Shown piece after piece: positions 11,917 to 21,829 of a stretch of 64,000 nucleotides of DNA. The DNA lies in NCBI RefSeq assembly GCF_001999945.1, contig NZ_CP019650.1, positions 2,108,001 through 2,172,000 of the forward strand. The letters are read 5' to 3'. A program made the position numbers and the translations under genes. Position 1 is the stretch's first letter. The number at the start of each line of letters is the position of its first letter. This stretch comes from Microbulbifer agarilyticus (lineage in GTDB: Bacteria > Pseudomonadota > Gammaproteobacteria > Pseudomonadales > Cellvibrionaceae). Under the pieces are notes generated by a model. It searched no databases. It saw only the letters and a program-made list of their open reading frames with translations, and was not told where the DNA came from.

Positions 11917-13515
11917 ATGTCTACATACGCCAATGAGATTAAAACAGCTGCCGCGCTGTGTGAGAGCAACGGCAACAGCTGGGATGCCATCAACCCGGAA
12001 TCCGTTGCCCGTATGCGCCTGCAGAACCAGTTCAAGACTGGTATTGATATCGCGCGTTACACCGCCGACATCATGCGCAAAGATATGGACGCGTACGACC
12101 AAGACACCTCCAAGTACACCCAGTCACTGGGCTGCTGGCACGGTTTTATCGGTCAGCAGAAGATGATTTCAATTAAGAAGCATTTCGAGGGTAATACCGA
12201 TCGTCGCTACTTGTACCTGTCCGGCTGGATGGTTGCAGCGCTGCGCAGTGAATTCGGCCCCCTGCCCGACCAGTCCATGCATGAGAAAACCTCTGTAGCG
12301 GCACTGATCGAAGAACTTTACACCTTCCTCCGTCAAGCAGATGCGCGTGAGCTGGGCGGCCTGTTCCGCGAGCTGGACGCAGCACGTGAAGCTGGCGACG
12401 AAGTAAAAGCGAAAGCAATCCAGGGCAAAATTGACAATCACGTAACCCACGTAGTCCCAATCATCGCCGATATTGACGCTGGTTTCGGTAACGCGGAAGC
12501 GACCTACCTGCTGGCGAAGAAAATGATCGAAGCCGGTGCCTGCTGTATCCAGATCGAAAACCAGGTTTCCGATGAGAAGCAGTGTGGCCACCAAGACGGT
12601 AAAGTAACCGTTCCTCACGAAGACTTCCTGGCCAAGATTCGCGCCGTACGTTACGCGTTCCTGGAACTGGGCGTAGATAACGGTGTAATCGTTGCCCGTA
12701 CTGACTCTCTGGGTGCCGGCCTGACCAAGCAGATCGCTGTTACCAATGAGCCTGGCGACCTGGGTGACCAGTACAACAGCTTCCTCGACTGCGAGGAAGT
12801 TGATGCGGCCGACCTGAGTAATGGCGACGTGATCATTAACCGCGAAGGCAAACTGCTGCGTCCTAAGCGCCTGGCTTCCAACCTGTTCCAGTTCCGCAAA
12901 GGTACTGGCGAAGAGCGCTGCATTCTCGACAGTGTTACCTCCCTACAAAACGGCGCCGATCTGATCTGGATTGAAACCGAGAAGCCGCACGTTCGTCAGA
13001 TCGGTGCGATGATGGATGAGATCCGCAAACAGGTGCCTGATGCCAAGCTGGTCTACAACAACAGCCCATCCTTCAACTGGACTCTGAACTTCCGTCAACA
13101 GGTATTCGACGCGTGGAAAGAAGAAGGTAAGGATGTGTCTGCCTACGACCGCGCGAACCTGATGAGCGCTGAGTACGACAATAGCGAGCTGTCTCAGGCA
13201 GCGGACGAGAAAATTCGCACCTTCCAGGCAGATGCTGCGCGCGAAGCGGGTATCTTCCACCACCTGATCACCCTGCCGACGTACCACACCGCGGCCCTGT
13301 CTACTGACAACCTGGCCAAAGAGTACTTCGGTGAAAAAGGTATGCTGGGCTACGTGGAAGGAGTACAGCGTAAGGAAATCCGTCAGGGTATCGCCTGCGT
13401 TAAGCACCAGAACATGGCCGGCTCCGATATGGGTGACGACCACAAAGAGTACTTTGCTGGTGATGCCGCGCTGAAAGCAGCCGGTAAAGACAACACCATG
13501 AACCAGTTTGGATGA
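11917..13515 (+). CDS. aceA: Isocitrate lyase
   Basis: Isocitrate lyase splits isocitrate into succinate and glyoxylate. The frame is open upstream to 11782, but the ATG at 11917 follows a GAGGGA site and gives 532 residues, the size of the larger Pseudomonas-type enzyme (the E. coli form is about 434). The catalytic loop reads KQCGHQDGK with Cys223, and the Mg-binding PIIADIDAGFGNAEAT block precedes it. VYNNSPSFNW and the late AGSDMGDDHKEYFAG are typical. It is flanked by a divergent LysR gene and a strong terminator, so it is probably a single-gene transcript. With GlcB it provides a full glyoxylate bypass for growth on acetate or fatty acids. Confidence 0.97.
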   Translation: MSTYANEIKTAAALCESNGNSWDAINPESVARMRLQNQFKTGIDIARYTADIMRKDMDAYDQDTSKYTQSLGCWHGFIGQQKMISIKKHFEGNTDRRYLYLSGWMVAALRSEFGPLPDQSMHEKTSVAALIEELYTFLRQADARELGGLFRELDAAREAGDEVKAKAIQGKIDNHVTHVVPIIADIDAGFGNAEATYLLAKKMIEAGACCIQIENQVSDEKQCGHQDGKVTVPHEDFLAKIRAVRYAFLELGVDNGVIVARTDSLGAGLTKQIAVTNEPGDLGDQYNSFLDCEEVDAADLSNGDVIINREGKLLRPKRLASNLFQFRKGTGEERCILDSVTSLQNGADLIWIETEKPHVRQIGAMMDEIRKQVPDAKLVYNNSPSFNWTLNFRQQVFDAWKEEGKDVSAYDRANLMSAEYDNSELSQAADEKIRTFQADAAREAGIFHHLITLPTYHTAALSTDNLAKEYFGEKGMLGYVEGVQRKEIRQGIACVKHQNMAGSDMGDDHKEYFAGDAALKAAGKDNTMNQFG

Positions 13516-13558
13516 GTCGATCTCGAAACTATCCCTGAGAATCGTTTCACTCACTTTT

Positions 13559-13583
13559 GGGGCCGCTTTGCGGCCCCTTTTTT
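13559..13583 (+). terminator. Intrinsic terminator of aceA
   Basis: A perfect 8-bp stem GGGGCCGC/GCGGCCCC with a TTT loop is followed by six T residues, 44 bases after the aceA stop. Confidence 0.95.
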
Positions 13584-13732
13584 GTGTGGCTTGTTTTCTA
13601 GCTATTTGAATTCCAACGCAGACTATATGCTGCATGGATTCTCCTGCCCCCACTTTCTATCCCTGCAAAACTCCACTGGCGCAAAAATGAACTAGGCTTA
13701 TGGCACGCTCTAGGTAATTTTGTGCTGTATGT

Positions 13733-14998
13733 ATGCCCGACAAGCGCGCCAATAGTGGCCAAGTCCTCGTCCTTAACTGTGGAAGCTCTTCACTGAAGTT
13801 TGCGTTGATCGACCCACGTAACGGCGACGCCAGCCTCGGCGGCCTCGGAGATGCCCTGGGCCATAGCGCCCCCACCGTCAGCTGGAATATTGGTGGCGAG
13901 AAACATAGTGCACCACTCAAAGAAGGTGCAAAGCACACCGAAGTAATCGAATTTGTTGTAAACCATATTCTTTCCGGTCAGGGAACCTTGCTGCAGGCTA
14001 TTTCTGCAATCGGACACCGCGTTGTTCACGGTGGTGAGAAGTTCTCCCACTCAGTACGGATTAACGACCAGGTCATTCGTGCAATCCAGGACTGCGTGGC
14101 CCTGGCACCTCTGCATAATCCTGCGCATTTACAGGGCATCGAGGCAGCCACAAAGGCATTCCCCGGCCTGCCTCAGGTTGCCGTCTTCGACACCGCATTC
14201 CATCAGACGATGCCCCGTCAGGCCTATATCTATGCCCTACCCTACGAGCTGTATACAGAGCACGGTATTCGCCGCTACGGAATGCATGGCACCAGTCATC
14301 GCTTCGTGTCAGAGCGTGCTGCCGCGATCCTGGGCAAGGCCAGTACCGATGTAAACATCATCTCCGCACACCTTGGCAATGGTGCATCTATCGCCGCCAT
14401 ACAGGCAGGTAAAAGTGTGGACACCAGTATGGGGCTAACCCCTCTGGAGGGGCTGGTAATGGGTACCCGCTGTGGCGATATCGACCCCGGTTTACTGCTC
14501 CATCTTGGAGTGCGTCTCGATTACTGTTTGAAGGAGATTAATGACCTCCTCAACAAAAAGAGCGGCCTGCTAGGCATTTCGCAACTCAGCAACGATTGTC
14601 GGGCGCTGGAGCAAGCGGCGTCGGAGGGCCATCAGGGCGCACAGTTAGCTCTTGAAATCTTTTGTTATCGACTGGCGAAATATATCGCCTCCTACCACGG
14701 CGTCTTGTCCAAGGTCGATGCGCTGGTATTTACCGGTGGCATTGGCGAAAACTCGGCATTCATTCGGGAAAATGTAGTCAGCCGTCTCGGTGGCCTTGGT
14801 TATCAGACAAACCAGGCGCGTAACCTGGAAAAGCGTTTTGGTGCAGAAGGTCACATCGAGTCCGCAACGAATGGAGCACCTTCGCCCACGATTCTGGTCA
14901 TTCCAACAAATGAGGAATGGGTGATCGCGCGGGATGCCGCACAGATTATCGAAGGTGATAATTCGACTCCGTCGGCCCAATCGACTGGAGGCGGCTAG
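13733..14998 (+). CDS. ackA: Acetate kinase
   Basis: AckA interconverts acetate plus ATP and acetyl phosphate. The 421 residues fit the family (about 400) with a slightly long C-terminal tail. Family signatures are LVLNCGSSSLKFALID at the start, the HRVVHGGEKF block, FDTAFHQTMPRQAYIYALP, RRYGMHGTSHRFVS and FTGGIGENSAFIRE. The stop is 3 bases before the pta start, so ackA-pta form an operon. The pair sits beside the glyoxylate bypass genes, which suggests acetate uptake or overflow is tuned together with acetate assimilation, though no shared regulator is evident in the sequence. Confidence 0.97.
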   Translation: MPDKRANSGQVLVLNCGSSSLKFALIDPRNGDASLGGLGDALGHSAPTVSWNIGGEKHSAPLKEGAKHTEVIEFVVNHILSGQGTLLQAISAIGHRVVHGGEKFSHSVRINDQVIRAIQDCVALAPLHNPAHLQGIEAATKAFPGLPQVAVFDTAFHQTMPRQAYIYALPYELYTEHGIRRYGMHGTSHRFVSERAAAILGKASTDVNIISAHLGNGASIAAIQAGKSVDTSMGLTPLEGLVMGTRCGDIDPGLLLHLGVRLDYCLKEINDLLNKKSGLLGISQLSNDCRALEQAASEGHQGAQLALEIFCYRLAKYIASYHGVLSKVDALVFTGGIGENSAFIRENVVSRLGGLGYQTNQARNLEKRFGAEGHIESATNGAPSPTILVIPTNEEWVIARDAAQIIEGDNSTPSAQSTGGG

Positions 14999-15001
14999 CC
15001 C

Positions 15002-17143
15002 ATGGCACGCACGATTATGCTCGTCCCCATCAGTTCCGGTGTGGGGATTACCTCGGTGAGCCTTGGCACTCTGCGCGCGCTGGAGCGAGATGGCGTCAGT
15101 GTCAGTTTTTACAAGCCAATCACGGAAACGGTTAAAAATGAACGGAACCGCGACCGCAGCAATGAAATCTTGCGCACCGCGTCCAGTTTAAAAGTGCCTG
15201 AATCGTTCAGTATGAAACACGCGGAGTCGATGATCGGCCACGATGACCTCGCGGATTTAATGGAAGATATTCTGGCACGCTTTAATGAGCAGGCGCGCCG
15301 GGCCGATGTTGCCATTGTCGAGGGACTTGTTCCCAACGCGGAAAACCAGTTTGCCAACTTGCTGAATTTGCATATCGCGAAAACACTGGACGCGGAAGTC
15401 ATACTGGTGGTGTGCCCGGATTTGGACTCAACCCAGCAGTTGAAAGACCGGCTTGAGGTAGCAATGACCACCTTCGGTGGTAGCAGTGCACAGCGGGTGG
15501 TGGGTTGTATTGTAAACAAGGTCGGCGCACCATCGCATTTGCCCGATTCGCCGGGTGCCGATATTAATGGCGTATTTGAGGGTTCGCGTGTTCGCCGTGG
15601 CAATCTCGAAATACTCTCACTATTCGGCAAAAGCCCCCTCCCAATTATCGGCTGCATTCCCTGGAACGCAGATTTGGTGGAGCCGCGAGCAAAAGACCTG
15701 GCTGAGCATTTTCAGGCGGAAATCATCAATTATGGCGAGTTGGATATTCGACGATTACGCACGGTCACATTCTGCTCGCGCTCGCTGGGCAATATGATCT
15801 ACCGCTTCGAACCGGGCTCGATGCTGGTGACTTCCGGTGATCGCCCCGATGTGATCGTGGCGGCCTGCCTCGCTGCGATGAACGGAATCAAGATCGGTTG
15901 CCTGCTGCTGACGGGTGGCTACCAGATCGAACCACAGGTCCGAAAGCTGTGCGCTCCCGCGATGGAAACGGGACTACCGGTTGTTCTTGTTGAGAGCAAT
16001 ACCTGGCAGACAGCGTTGCAGCTGCAGTCGTTTAATACTGAGACCCCGACCGACGACCTCGACCGGATTGAGAAGGTGCAGGATTTCATTGCCGGTCACC
16101 TGGATAACCACTGGGTAGAGTCTCTGGCAAGAGACTCCAACCGCCCCAAACGCCTTTCACCCCCGGCATTTCGCTACCACCTTACCGAACTGGCGCGGCG
16201 GGCCAACAAGCGCATTGTGCTTCCTGAGGGAGATGAGCCCCGTACGGTGAGAGCCGCGCTGGTATGTGCCGAGCGCGGTATTGCCCGCCCGGTATTGCTC
16301 GGTGATCCCAAGGAGATACATCGAGTCGCGGAACAACAGGGTATGCTGCTTGCGGATAAGGTCGAAATTATTGATCCCGCCAACACCCGCAATAAGTACG
16401 TTGATGCCATGGTTGAGTTGCGCAAGAACAAGGGGCTGACTGAAATTGTCGCCAAAGAACAGCTGCAGGACAACGTGGTACTCGGCACCATGATGCTGGC
16501 AGAAGGCGAGGTAGATGGCCTGGTGTCCGGCGCCGTACACACCACAGCGAATACTATTCGCCCTGCCCTACAGCTGATTAAAACTGCACCGGGTGCCAGC
16601 CTGGTTTCGTCGGTGTTCTTTATGCTGCTGCCAGATCAGGTGCTGGTATACGGAGACTGTGCAATCAACCCAGACCCGAACGCGGATGAACTGGCAGATA
16701 TCGCCATTCAGTCGGCGGACTCCGCGGAAGCCTTTGGCATCGAACCGAGAGTGGCAATGATCAGCTACTCCACCGGCTCGTCAGGGTCCGGCAGCGATGT
16801 AGAAAAGGTCCGAGAAGCAACGAGAATCGCAAAAGAGAAGCGGCCAGACTTGGCAATCGACGGGCCCTTACAGTACGACGCGGCCGTCATGGAAAACGTG
16901 GCGAAAAAGAAAGCACCGGACAGCCCGGTTGCCGGACGCGCAACGGTGTTTATCTTTCCAGATCTAAATACCGGCAATACCACTTACAAAGCCGTACAGC
17001 GCAGTGCGGATCTGATCAGTATTGGCCCTATGTTGCAGGGGATGCGTAAGCCGGTGAATGACTTGTCGCGCGGTGCGCTGGTCGATGACATCATTTACAC
17101 CATCGCCCTTACCGCCATTCAGGCGAGCCAATTGAAAAGCTAG
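15002..17143 (+). CDS. pta: Phosphate acetyltransferase, long form
   Basis: Pta interconverts acetyl-CoA and acetyl phosphate. The 713-residue length is the long three-domain form of E. coli. An N-terminal P-loop BioD/CobB-like domain (starting [28 protein letters not shown]) spans about residues 1-230, a DRTGG-type domain follows, and the catalytic PTA_PTB domain begins near residue 390 ([17 protein letters not shown]). [16 protein letters not shown] and [16 protein letters not shown] are conserved catalytic-domain blocks. In the N-terminal P-loop, GVGIT replaces the canonical GxGKT, as in other Pta proteins that have lost ATPase function. Co-transcribed with ackA. Confidence 0.97.
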   Translation: MARTIMLVPISSGVGITSVSLGTLRALERDGVSVSFYKPITETVKNERNRDRSNEILRTASSLKVPESFSMKHAESMIGHDDLADLMEDILARFNEQARRADVAIVEGLVPNAENQFANLLNLHIAKTLDAEVILVVCPDLDSTQQLKDRLEVAMTTFGGSSAQRVVGCIVNKVGAPSHLPDSPGADINGVFEGSRVRRGNLEILSLFGKSPLPIIGCIPWNADLVEPRAKDLAEHFQAEIINYGELDIRRLRTVTFCSRSLGNMIYRFEPGSMLVTSGDRPDVIVAACLAAMNGIKIGCLLLTGGYQIEPQVRKLCAPAMETGLPVVLVESNTWQTALQLQSFNTETPTDDLDRIEKVQDFIAGHLDNHWVESLARDSNRPKRLSPPAFRYHLTELARRANKRIVLPEGDEPRTVRAALVCAERGIARPVLLGDPKEIHRVAEQQGMLLADKVEIIDPANTRNKYVDAMVELRKNKGLTEIVAKEQLQDNVVLGTMMLAEGEVDGLVSGAVHTTANTIRPALQLIKTAPGASLVSSVFFMLLPDQVLVYGDCAINPDPNADELADIAIQSADSAEAFGIEPRVAMISYSTGSSGSGSDVEKVREATRIAKEKRPDLAIDGPLQYDAAVMENVAKKKAPDSPVAGRATVFIFPDLNTGNTTYKAVQRSADLISIGPMLQGMRKPVNDLSRGALVDDIIYTIALTAIQASQLKS

Positions 17144-17176
17144 CCTGCCTTCAACACCAGCCTTCAATATCTGCCC

Positions 17177-19408
17177 TTAGGAACCATTTTCGTCAGTGGG
17201 ATCGGCGGTATCACCGAGGGCACGCTTGTCATCAAAGAATTTCGAATAGGCGCCTGCGACCAGGTAAGCCAGCAGCCGGTGATGGTAGTCATCGCTGCCA
17301 TCGAATCCCAATCGTTCAAGACAGGCGCGCACTGCAGGGAATTCGTCGAGGCGATGCTTGGCAATATCGCGACCTTTGCGCAGTAGCGGCCAATAGGTAA
17401 AGATATTTCGCCCGGCCTCCTTCAGGCTCTGCAAGGCGACCGCCAATTGGGCTTCCTGTTCGGTGAAGTCTGTGCCCAGTGGGTAATATGGCAGCAGTGC
17501 CGGCCGGTGCCCCTGCTCGAAGATTGCCTCAAGCCGATGGGGTGTATTGTTCCTGTAGGCCGCGGGAATTTTAAAGCCGCGCTCTACCTTTCCAGCGGCC
17601 CGCGCTTTGGATAAGAGTTCCCGCTGGAACCGTGAATCCGTAATGCAAATCATTGAAACCATCACGTCCCGATCGGATTTACCACGCAAATCAGCGATGC
17701 CATATTCGGTAACGACAACATCACGCAGGTGCCGCGGTATGGTGCAGTTGGGGTACTCCCATACAATATTACTCTGTACACGGCCGCCGGTTGTACGCGT
17801 GCTGGAGAGCGCGATGATGGACCGCCCTCCCGGTAGCTCTTGCGCCTGAGCGACAAAGTTGTACTGCCCACCTACCCCGCTGACGACTTTACCATTGGCT
17901 AACCCGTCCGACACAACTGCCCCGTTCAGGGTCACCATCATTGCGGAGTTCACGAATCGCGCATGTTGTCGTTGCGCACGTTTTAGCTCGCGATCTTTCT
18001 CCAGTGCATTGATATAGTCGATACCGGTCATATTGATTCCAGCCAGTTCACCCGGATCCATCTCGCGAAGTTCCCGGTAAAGACTGGTAGAACCAAGATA
18101 GAAACCGCCATGCAGCCAGGTGCCACCGGCAATTGGCTTTCCCGCAACACTACCCAGCAGTTTTGTCCGACCGGCTGTACTGTGGAGATCACACTCTTCC
18201 ATTTCGCCCCCCTCATCAAGGAAGCGGTGACCTCGCCAGCTGTAAGACGGATCGATGATGCCCATGGCCTGCAGGAATTTTGTATCGGCTTCTGTTAACG
18301 GACTTTGGATACGCCCGCTGTCACGCAACGCCAGCAACAGGTCTTCCGACGCGCAATCAGAAAACGTACCCGCGTTCAGTAGCGACTGAAGCGTGGCATC
18401 CTGGTAGACCTTTCGTTTCATCACACCCGCACGGCGCAGGTGCAGAAACCCCTCCGGGACCATTTCGCTGGCCCCGTAAATCCCCCGCGTAAACAGGCTG
18501 GATTCTGCAGGGATGGTGCTGACGGTGGCATCAAGTTCAGACTGCAGGGAATGCAGGATATCGCTGAATTCCTGATTGTGCGTTTGCCGCAAGCGGAGTG
18601 TGTGGCAGATTGCGTCGCCGAGTGCGCCGATGCCCACCTGCAGTGTGCCGCCATCTTTTACCAGGCTGGCAATGTGGAAACTGAGCGCGTAATCGGTAAT
18701 CCCTACCGGCGCATTGGGCGCGGGGAAAATATCCTGCTCGAAGGACTCGCCTTCCAGTACAAAATCAAACAGAGATTCACTGACCCGGGCATCACCGCCA
18801 ACAAATGGCAGGCGTGGGTTGACCTCTCCAACGACAACAATAGGCCCATGGTTTCGCTCTTCGGCAAGTGCCAACAGCGGCAGAGTCAGATCGGGGTTGC
18901 TACTTAGGCTGTAGTCACCACTACTATCAGGCGCTGGTGACACCATTTGGGCAATCAGATTGACACCACGGTCCAAAAGATCCCGAGGTACCAGCGTGTA
19001 GTTGCTGCTGACGTAATCCTGTTGGGCGCTGGGGACGTTAAGCATGCTGCCCGGTTGCATGAAAAACTCGCACACCTCGACATTGCGTGGCAACAGGCCT
19101 TTGCGGCGCGCCTGATTGTAGGCAAGGTCGTGGTAGTCGCGGTAGAGACGATCCAGTAGTGGCTGGACAAAACGGCGCTGTAGTTCGTTACCACTCGCGG
19201 GACGTTCGAGTGTCAACGCTGTAAAGATCGTGAGCGTGATACTCGGATCTCTCTCGGCACGGGCATATAGGGCATTCGCGAAATGGTTCGCCTTACCAAT
19301 ACCCAGTGGAAGCCCAAGTACGATGCGCTTGCCCACGCGCGCGAGCACCGCATCAACGCACGCTTCTACCTCTTCGTAGGACTCAGGCTCTTTCGTCCAT
19401 TCCACCAT
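17177..19408 (-). CDS. Acetyl-CoA hydrolase/transferase family protein, enlarged
   Basis: This 743-residue protein has the family I CoA-transferase/hydrolase fold, normally about 430-500 residues. Signs are GKRIVLGLPLGIGKANHFANAL at the start, GGTLQVGIGALGDAI, GIYGASEMVPEGFLHL (the Glu of SEM is the expected covalent-intermediate residue), and the C-terminal-domain block VVTEYGIADLRGKSDRDV. Extra sequence lies in the middle, around the DSYSWRGHRFLDEGG-type region, and at the C-terminus (about residues 630-743). The substrate is unknown. The ATG is 19 bases after the fadE stop, so it is an operon partner of an acyl-CoA dehydrogenase and may release or exchange CoA from beta-oxidation products. 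It converges on ackA-pta. Confidence 0.85.
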   Translation of the reverse strand: MVEWTKEPESYEEVEACVDAVLARVGKRIVLGLPLGIGKANHFANALYARAERDPSITLTIFTALTLERPASGNELQRRFVQPLLDRLYRDYHDLAYNQARRKGLLPRNVEVCEFFMQPGSMLNVPSAQQDYVSSNYTLVPRDLLDRGVNLIAQMVSPAPDSSGDYSLSSNPDLTLPLLALAEERNHGPIVVVGEVNPRLPFVGGDARVSESLFDFVLEGESFEQDIFPAPNAPVGITDYALSFHIASLVKDGGTLQVGIGALGDAICHTLRLRQTHNQEFSDILHSLQSELDATVSTIPAESSLFTRGIYGASEMVPEGFLHLRRAGVMKRKVYQDATLQSLLNAGTFSDCASEDLLLALRDSGRIQSPLTEADTKFLQAMGIIDPSYSWRGHRFLDEGGEMEECDLHSTAGRTKLLGSVAGKPIAGGTWLHGGFYLGSTSLYRELREMDPGELAGINMTGIDYINALEKDRELKRAQRQHARFVNSAMMVTLNGAVVSDGLANGKVVSGVGGQYNFVAQAQELPGGRSIIALSSTRTTGGRVQSNIVWEYPNCTIPRHLRDVVVTEYGIADLRGKSDRDVMVSMICITDSRFQRELLSKARAAGKVERGFKIPAAYRNNTPHRLEAIFEQGHRPALLPYYPLGTDFTEQEAQLAVALQSLKEAGRNIFTYWPLLRKGRDIAKHRLDEFPAVRACLERLGFDGSDDYHHRLLAYLVAGAYSKFFDDKRALGDTADPTDENGS

Positions 19409-19427
19409 GAAGGCCCCGCTTTCAGAT

Positions 19428-21659
19428 TCAGCCCGTTGTCTTCTGGCCGCCCAACGAATCGAAGTGATCGACCTGAATTGCCTTATCCACCGCCTCCGCA
19501 GTGAGTTTCATCTCGGTGGCTTCTTCTTCGTTGATAAGACCTTTACTCAACGCTTCTTCAACAGACTTCACGCTGAGTGCACGCACCCCACCCTTCTTCA
19601 TTTTGTCGCGAATGTCTGCGGTCGCATGGCTGAGTTCAAATGCCTGCTCAACGATATCGATTCCGTCGCCCGGATTGCCCAGGAAGACGCCCTCAGTAAG
19701 ACGTTCGCGGGTTTCGGAAGGCACCATAATGAGGTCCGCACATGCTTTCGCCTGACGGTCCGATGCATCGCGAATACTGTGCCCCCAGGGCATGGTCAGA
19801 AACTGCATCAGCTGGCCAATGAAACGGATCGGAAAGTTATGGAAGACCTCGATCAAACTGACTTCGATATTGTGGAAGCCAGAACGCATCGCAAATTCGA
19901 GTAAAGGGCGGTCTTTATCTGGACTGCCATCGTCGTTGAAACGTTTGAGTGCGCAGCTCATCAGATAGAGATCACTTAAGACATCCCCAAGACGTGCGGA
20001 AATCATTTCCTTGCGCTTGAGCTCGCCCCCCAATGACATCAGGGATATTTCCGTGACCAGTGTGAGCACTGCAGAGTAGCGATTCATTTGCCGGTAGTAC
20101 TTTGCGGCATCACCAACACCCTTGGGACTACTGGCAAACAGGCCACCCGTCCAGCCATGAAATACCGCGCGCACAAACGTCTTCAGCTGGAACATGAAAT
20201 GCTTGGGTAGCAGCGCATCCAGTTCCTTGACGCCCGCCTCGTGGTCCGGATTGGTGGCGGCTTCCATTTCTTGCAGCAGGTACGGATGACAACGTATGGC
20301 ACCCTGCCCGAAGATCATCAGACTGCGCGTCAGGATATTCGCTCCCTCAACGGTAATTGCCACCGGTACTGCGCGATACACGTTGCCCAGATAGTTGGAA
20401 GGGCCATCAATAATCGCCTTACCCGCATGAATATCCATGGCATCGTTGATGGACTGGCGCAATCCGAAGGTGGCGTGCGCTTTCATAATTGCAGAGATAA
20501 CCGCGGGCTTGCGCCCCTGGTCTAGCGCGCGGGTTGTCGTTTTATGGGCGGAATCGAGTACATACGCAATGCCGGCTATTTCCGCGAGGCGGCGCTGCAC
20601 GCCTTCAAATTTACCGATAGAAATACCAAACTGCTCGCGCACATAGGCATAGGCTCCAGTGGTACGGGCCGCTAGCTTTGCACCGCCTGTAGAGAGCGAA
20701 GGCAGTGAGATGCCCCGGCCTGCGGCAAGCGCGCTCATTAACATATGCCAGCCGTGTCCAATGTTCTCCTGGCCGCCGATGATCCAGTCCATGGGAATAA
20801 AGACATCTTTGCCCCAATTGGGGCCATTCATAAAGGCCTGCATGGCCGGCAGGTGGCGTTGACCGATGGTCACGCCCTCAGTATCGGTGGGCACCAGAGC
20901 CACGGTAATCCCGAGCTCTTCTTCATCGCCAAGAATATGATCGGGATCATAGAGTTTAAAAGCGAGCCCAAGCACCGTAGACACCGGGCCCAGCGTGATA
21001 TAACGCTTGTGCCAATTGACCCGCATGCCCAGGGTTTTTTCGCCTTTGTAGGTCTCATAACAGACGACACCATTATCCACCATGGCGGCCGCATCGGAAC
21101 CCGCTTCCGGGCTGGTAAGGCCAAAGCATGGGATATCACGACCGTCGGCAAGTCGAGGCAGGTAATGCCGTTTCTGCTCGTCGGTACCATGCGCCATCAA
21201 AAGTTCACCGGGCCCCAGTGAGTTCGGCACCATTACCGTGACACCAACGCTAGTGCTGCGCGTTGAAATTTTGGTAACGATTTGGGCATGGGCGGTGGGC
21301 GAAAAACCAAGTCCGCCAAACTCTTCAGGGATGATGATGCCGAAAAATCGATTCTTTTTGAGGAAGTCCCAGATATCCGGTGAAATGTCGTGGTCTTCGT
21401 ACGACACCTTCCAGTCGTCGACCATCTTGCACAGTTCTTCCACCGGGCCGTCGATAAACGCCTGCTCCGCTTCGGTTAGTTCCGGTTGCCCCATATTGAG
21501 CAACTTATCCCAGTCGGGCTTGCCGGAGAGCAATTCGGCATCCCACCATACCTCGCCTGCCTCCATGGCTTCGCGCTCGGTATCGGAAATTGGCGGCAAT
21601 ACTTTCTTAATCCAGTTTAATAGTGGTGCGGTAACCCACTTCTGACGCAAACTGCTCAT
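19428..21659 (-). CDS. fadE: Acyl-CoA dehydrogenase FadE
   Basis: FadE catalyses the first, FAD-dependent step of fatty-acid beta-oxidation. The frame opens at 21791, but the ATG at 21659, preceded by AAAGGACAAATA, gives 743 residues starting MSSLRQKWVTAPLLNW; this is somewhat shorter than E. coli FadE (814, which has an extra N-terminal membrane part). Acyl-CoA dehydrogenase blocks are visible: FFGIIIPEEFGGLGFS, LGPGELLMAHGTDEQKRHYLPRL and FGLTSPEAGSDAAAM. The C-terminal DUF1974 extension that marks FadE is present (from about residue 470). It leads a two-gene operon with the CoA hydrolase/transferase. The product feeds acetyl-CoA to the nearby glyoxylate bypass. Confidence 0.93.
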   Translation of the reverse strand: MSSLRQKWVTAPLLNWIKKVLPPISDTEREAMEAGEVWWDAELLSGKPDWDKLLNMGQPELTEAEQAFIDGPVEELCKMVDDWKVSYEDHDISPDIWDFLKKNRFFGIIIPEEFGGLGFSPTAHAQIVTKISTRSTSVGVTVMVPNSLGPGELLMAHGTDEQKRHYLPRLADGRDIPCFGLTSPEAGSDAAAMVDNGVVCYETYKGEKTLGMRVNWHKRYITLGPVSTVLGLAFKLYDPDHILGDEEELGITVALVPTDTEGVTIGQRHLPAMQAFMNGPNWGKDVFIPMDWIIGGQENIGHGWHMLMSALAAGRGISLPSLSTGGAKLAARTTGAYAYVREQFGISIGKFEGVQRRLAEIAGIAYVLDSAHKTTTRALDQGRKPAVISAIMKAHATFGLRQSINDAMDIHAGKAIIDGPSNYLGNVYRAVPVAITVEGANILTRSLMIFGQGAIRCHPYLLQEMEAATNPDHEAGVKELDALLPKHFMFQLKTFVRAVFHGWTGGLFASSPKGVGDAAKYYRQMNRYSAVLTLVTEISLMSLGGELKRKEMISARLGDVLSDLYLMSCALKRFNDDGSPDKDRPLLEFAMRSGFHNIEVSLIEVFHNFPIRFIGQLMQFLTMPWGHSIRDASDRQAKACADLIMVPSETRERLTEGVFLGNPGDGIDIVEQAFELSHATADIRDKMKKGGVRALSVKSVEEALSKGLINEEEATEMKLTAEAVDKAIQVDHFDSLGGQKTTG

Positions 21660-21829
21660 TATTTGTCCTTTCGAAGGGCCGTTACAATTTAGTGTTCTTG
21701 AGTTGTGATCTAGATGGCCTGAATTGCGCCATCGGGACGCGTCCCCAATCGAGGAAGTCATTGCAACTATAGGCAATCTGTCGACCGACAAGAGCCAAAC
21801 ACTCGAATAGAACCAGATGGAGGTATCGA

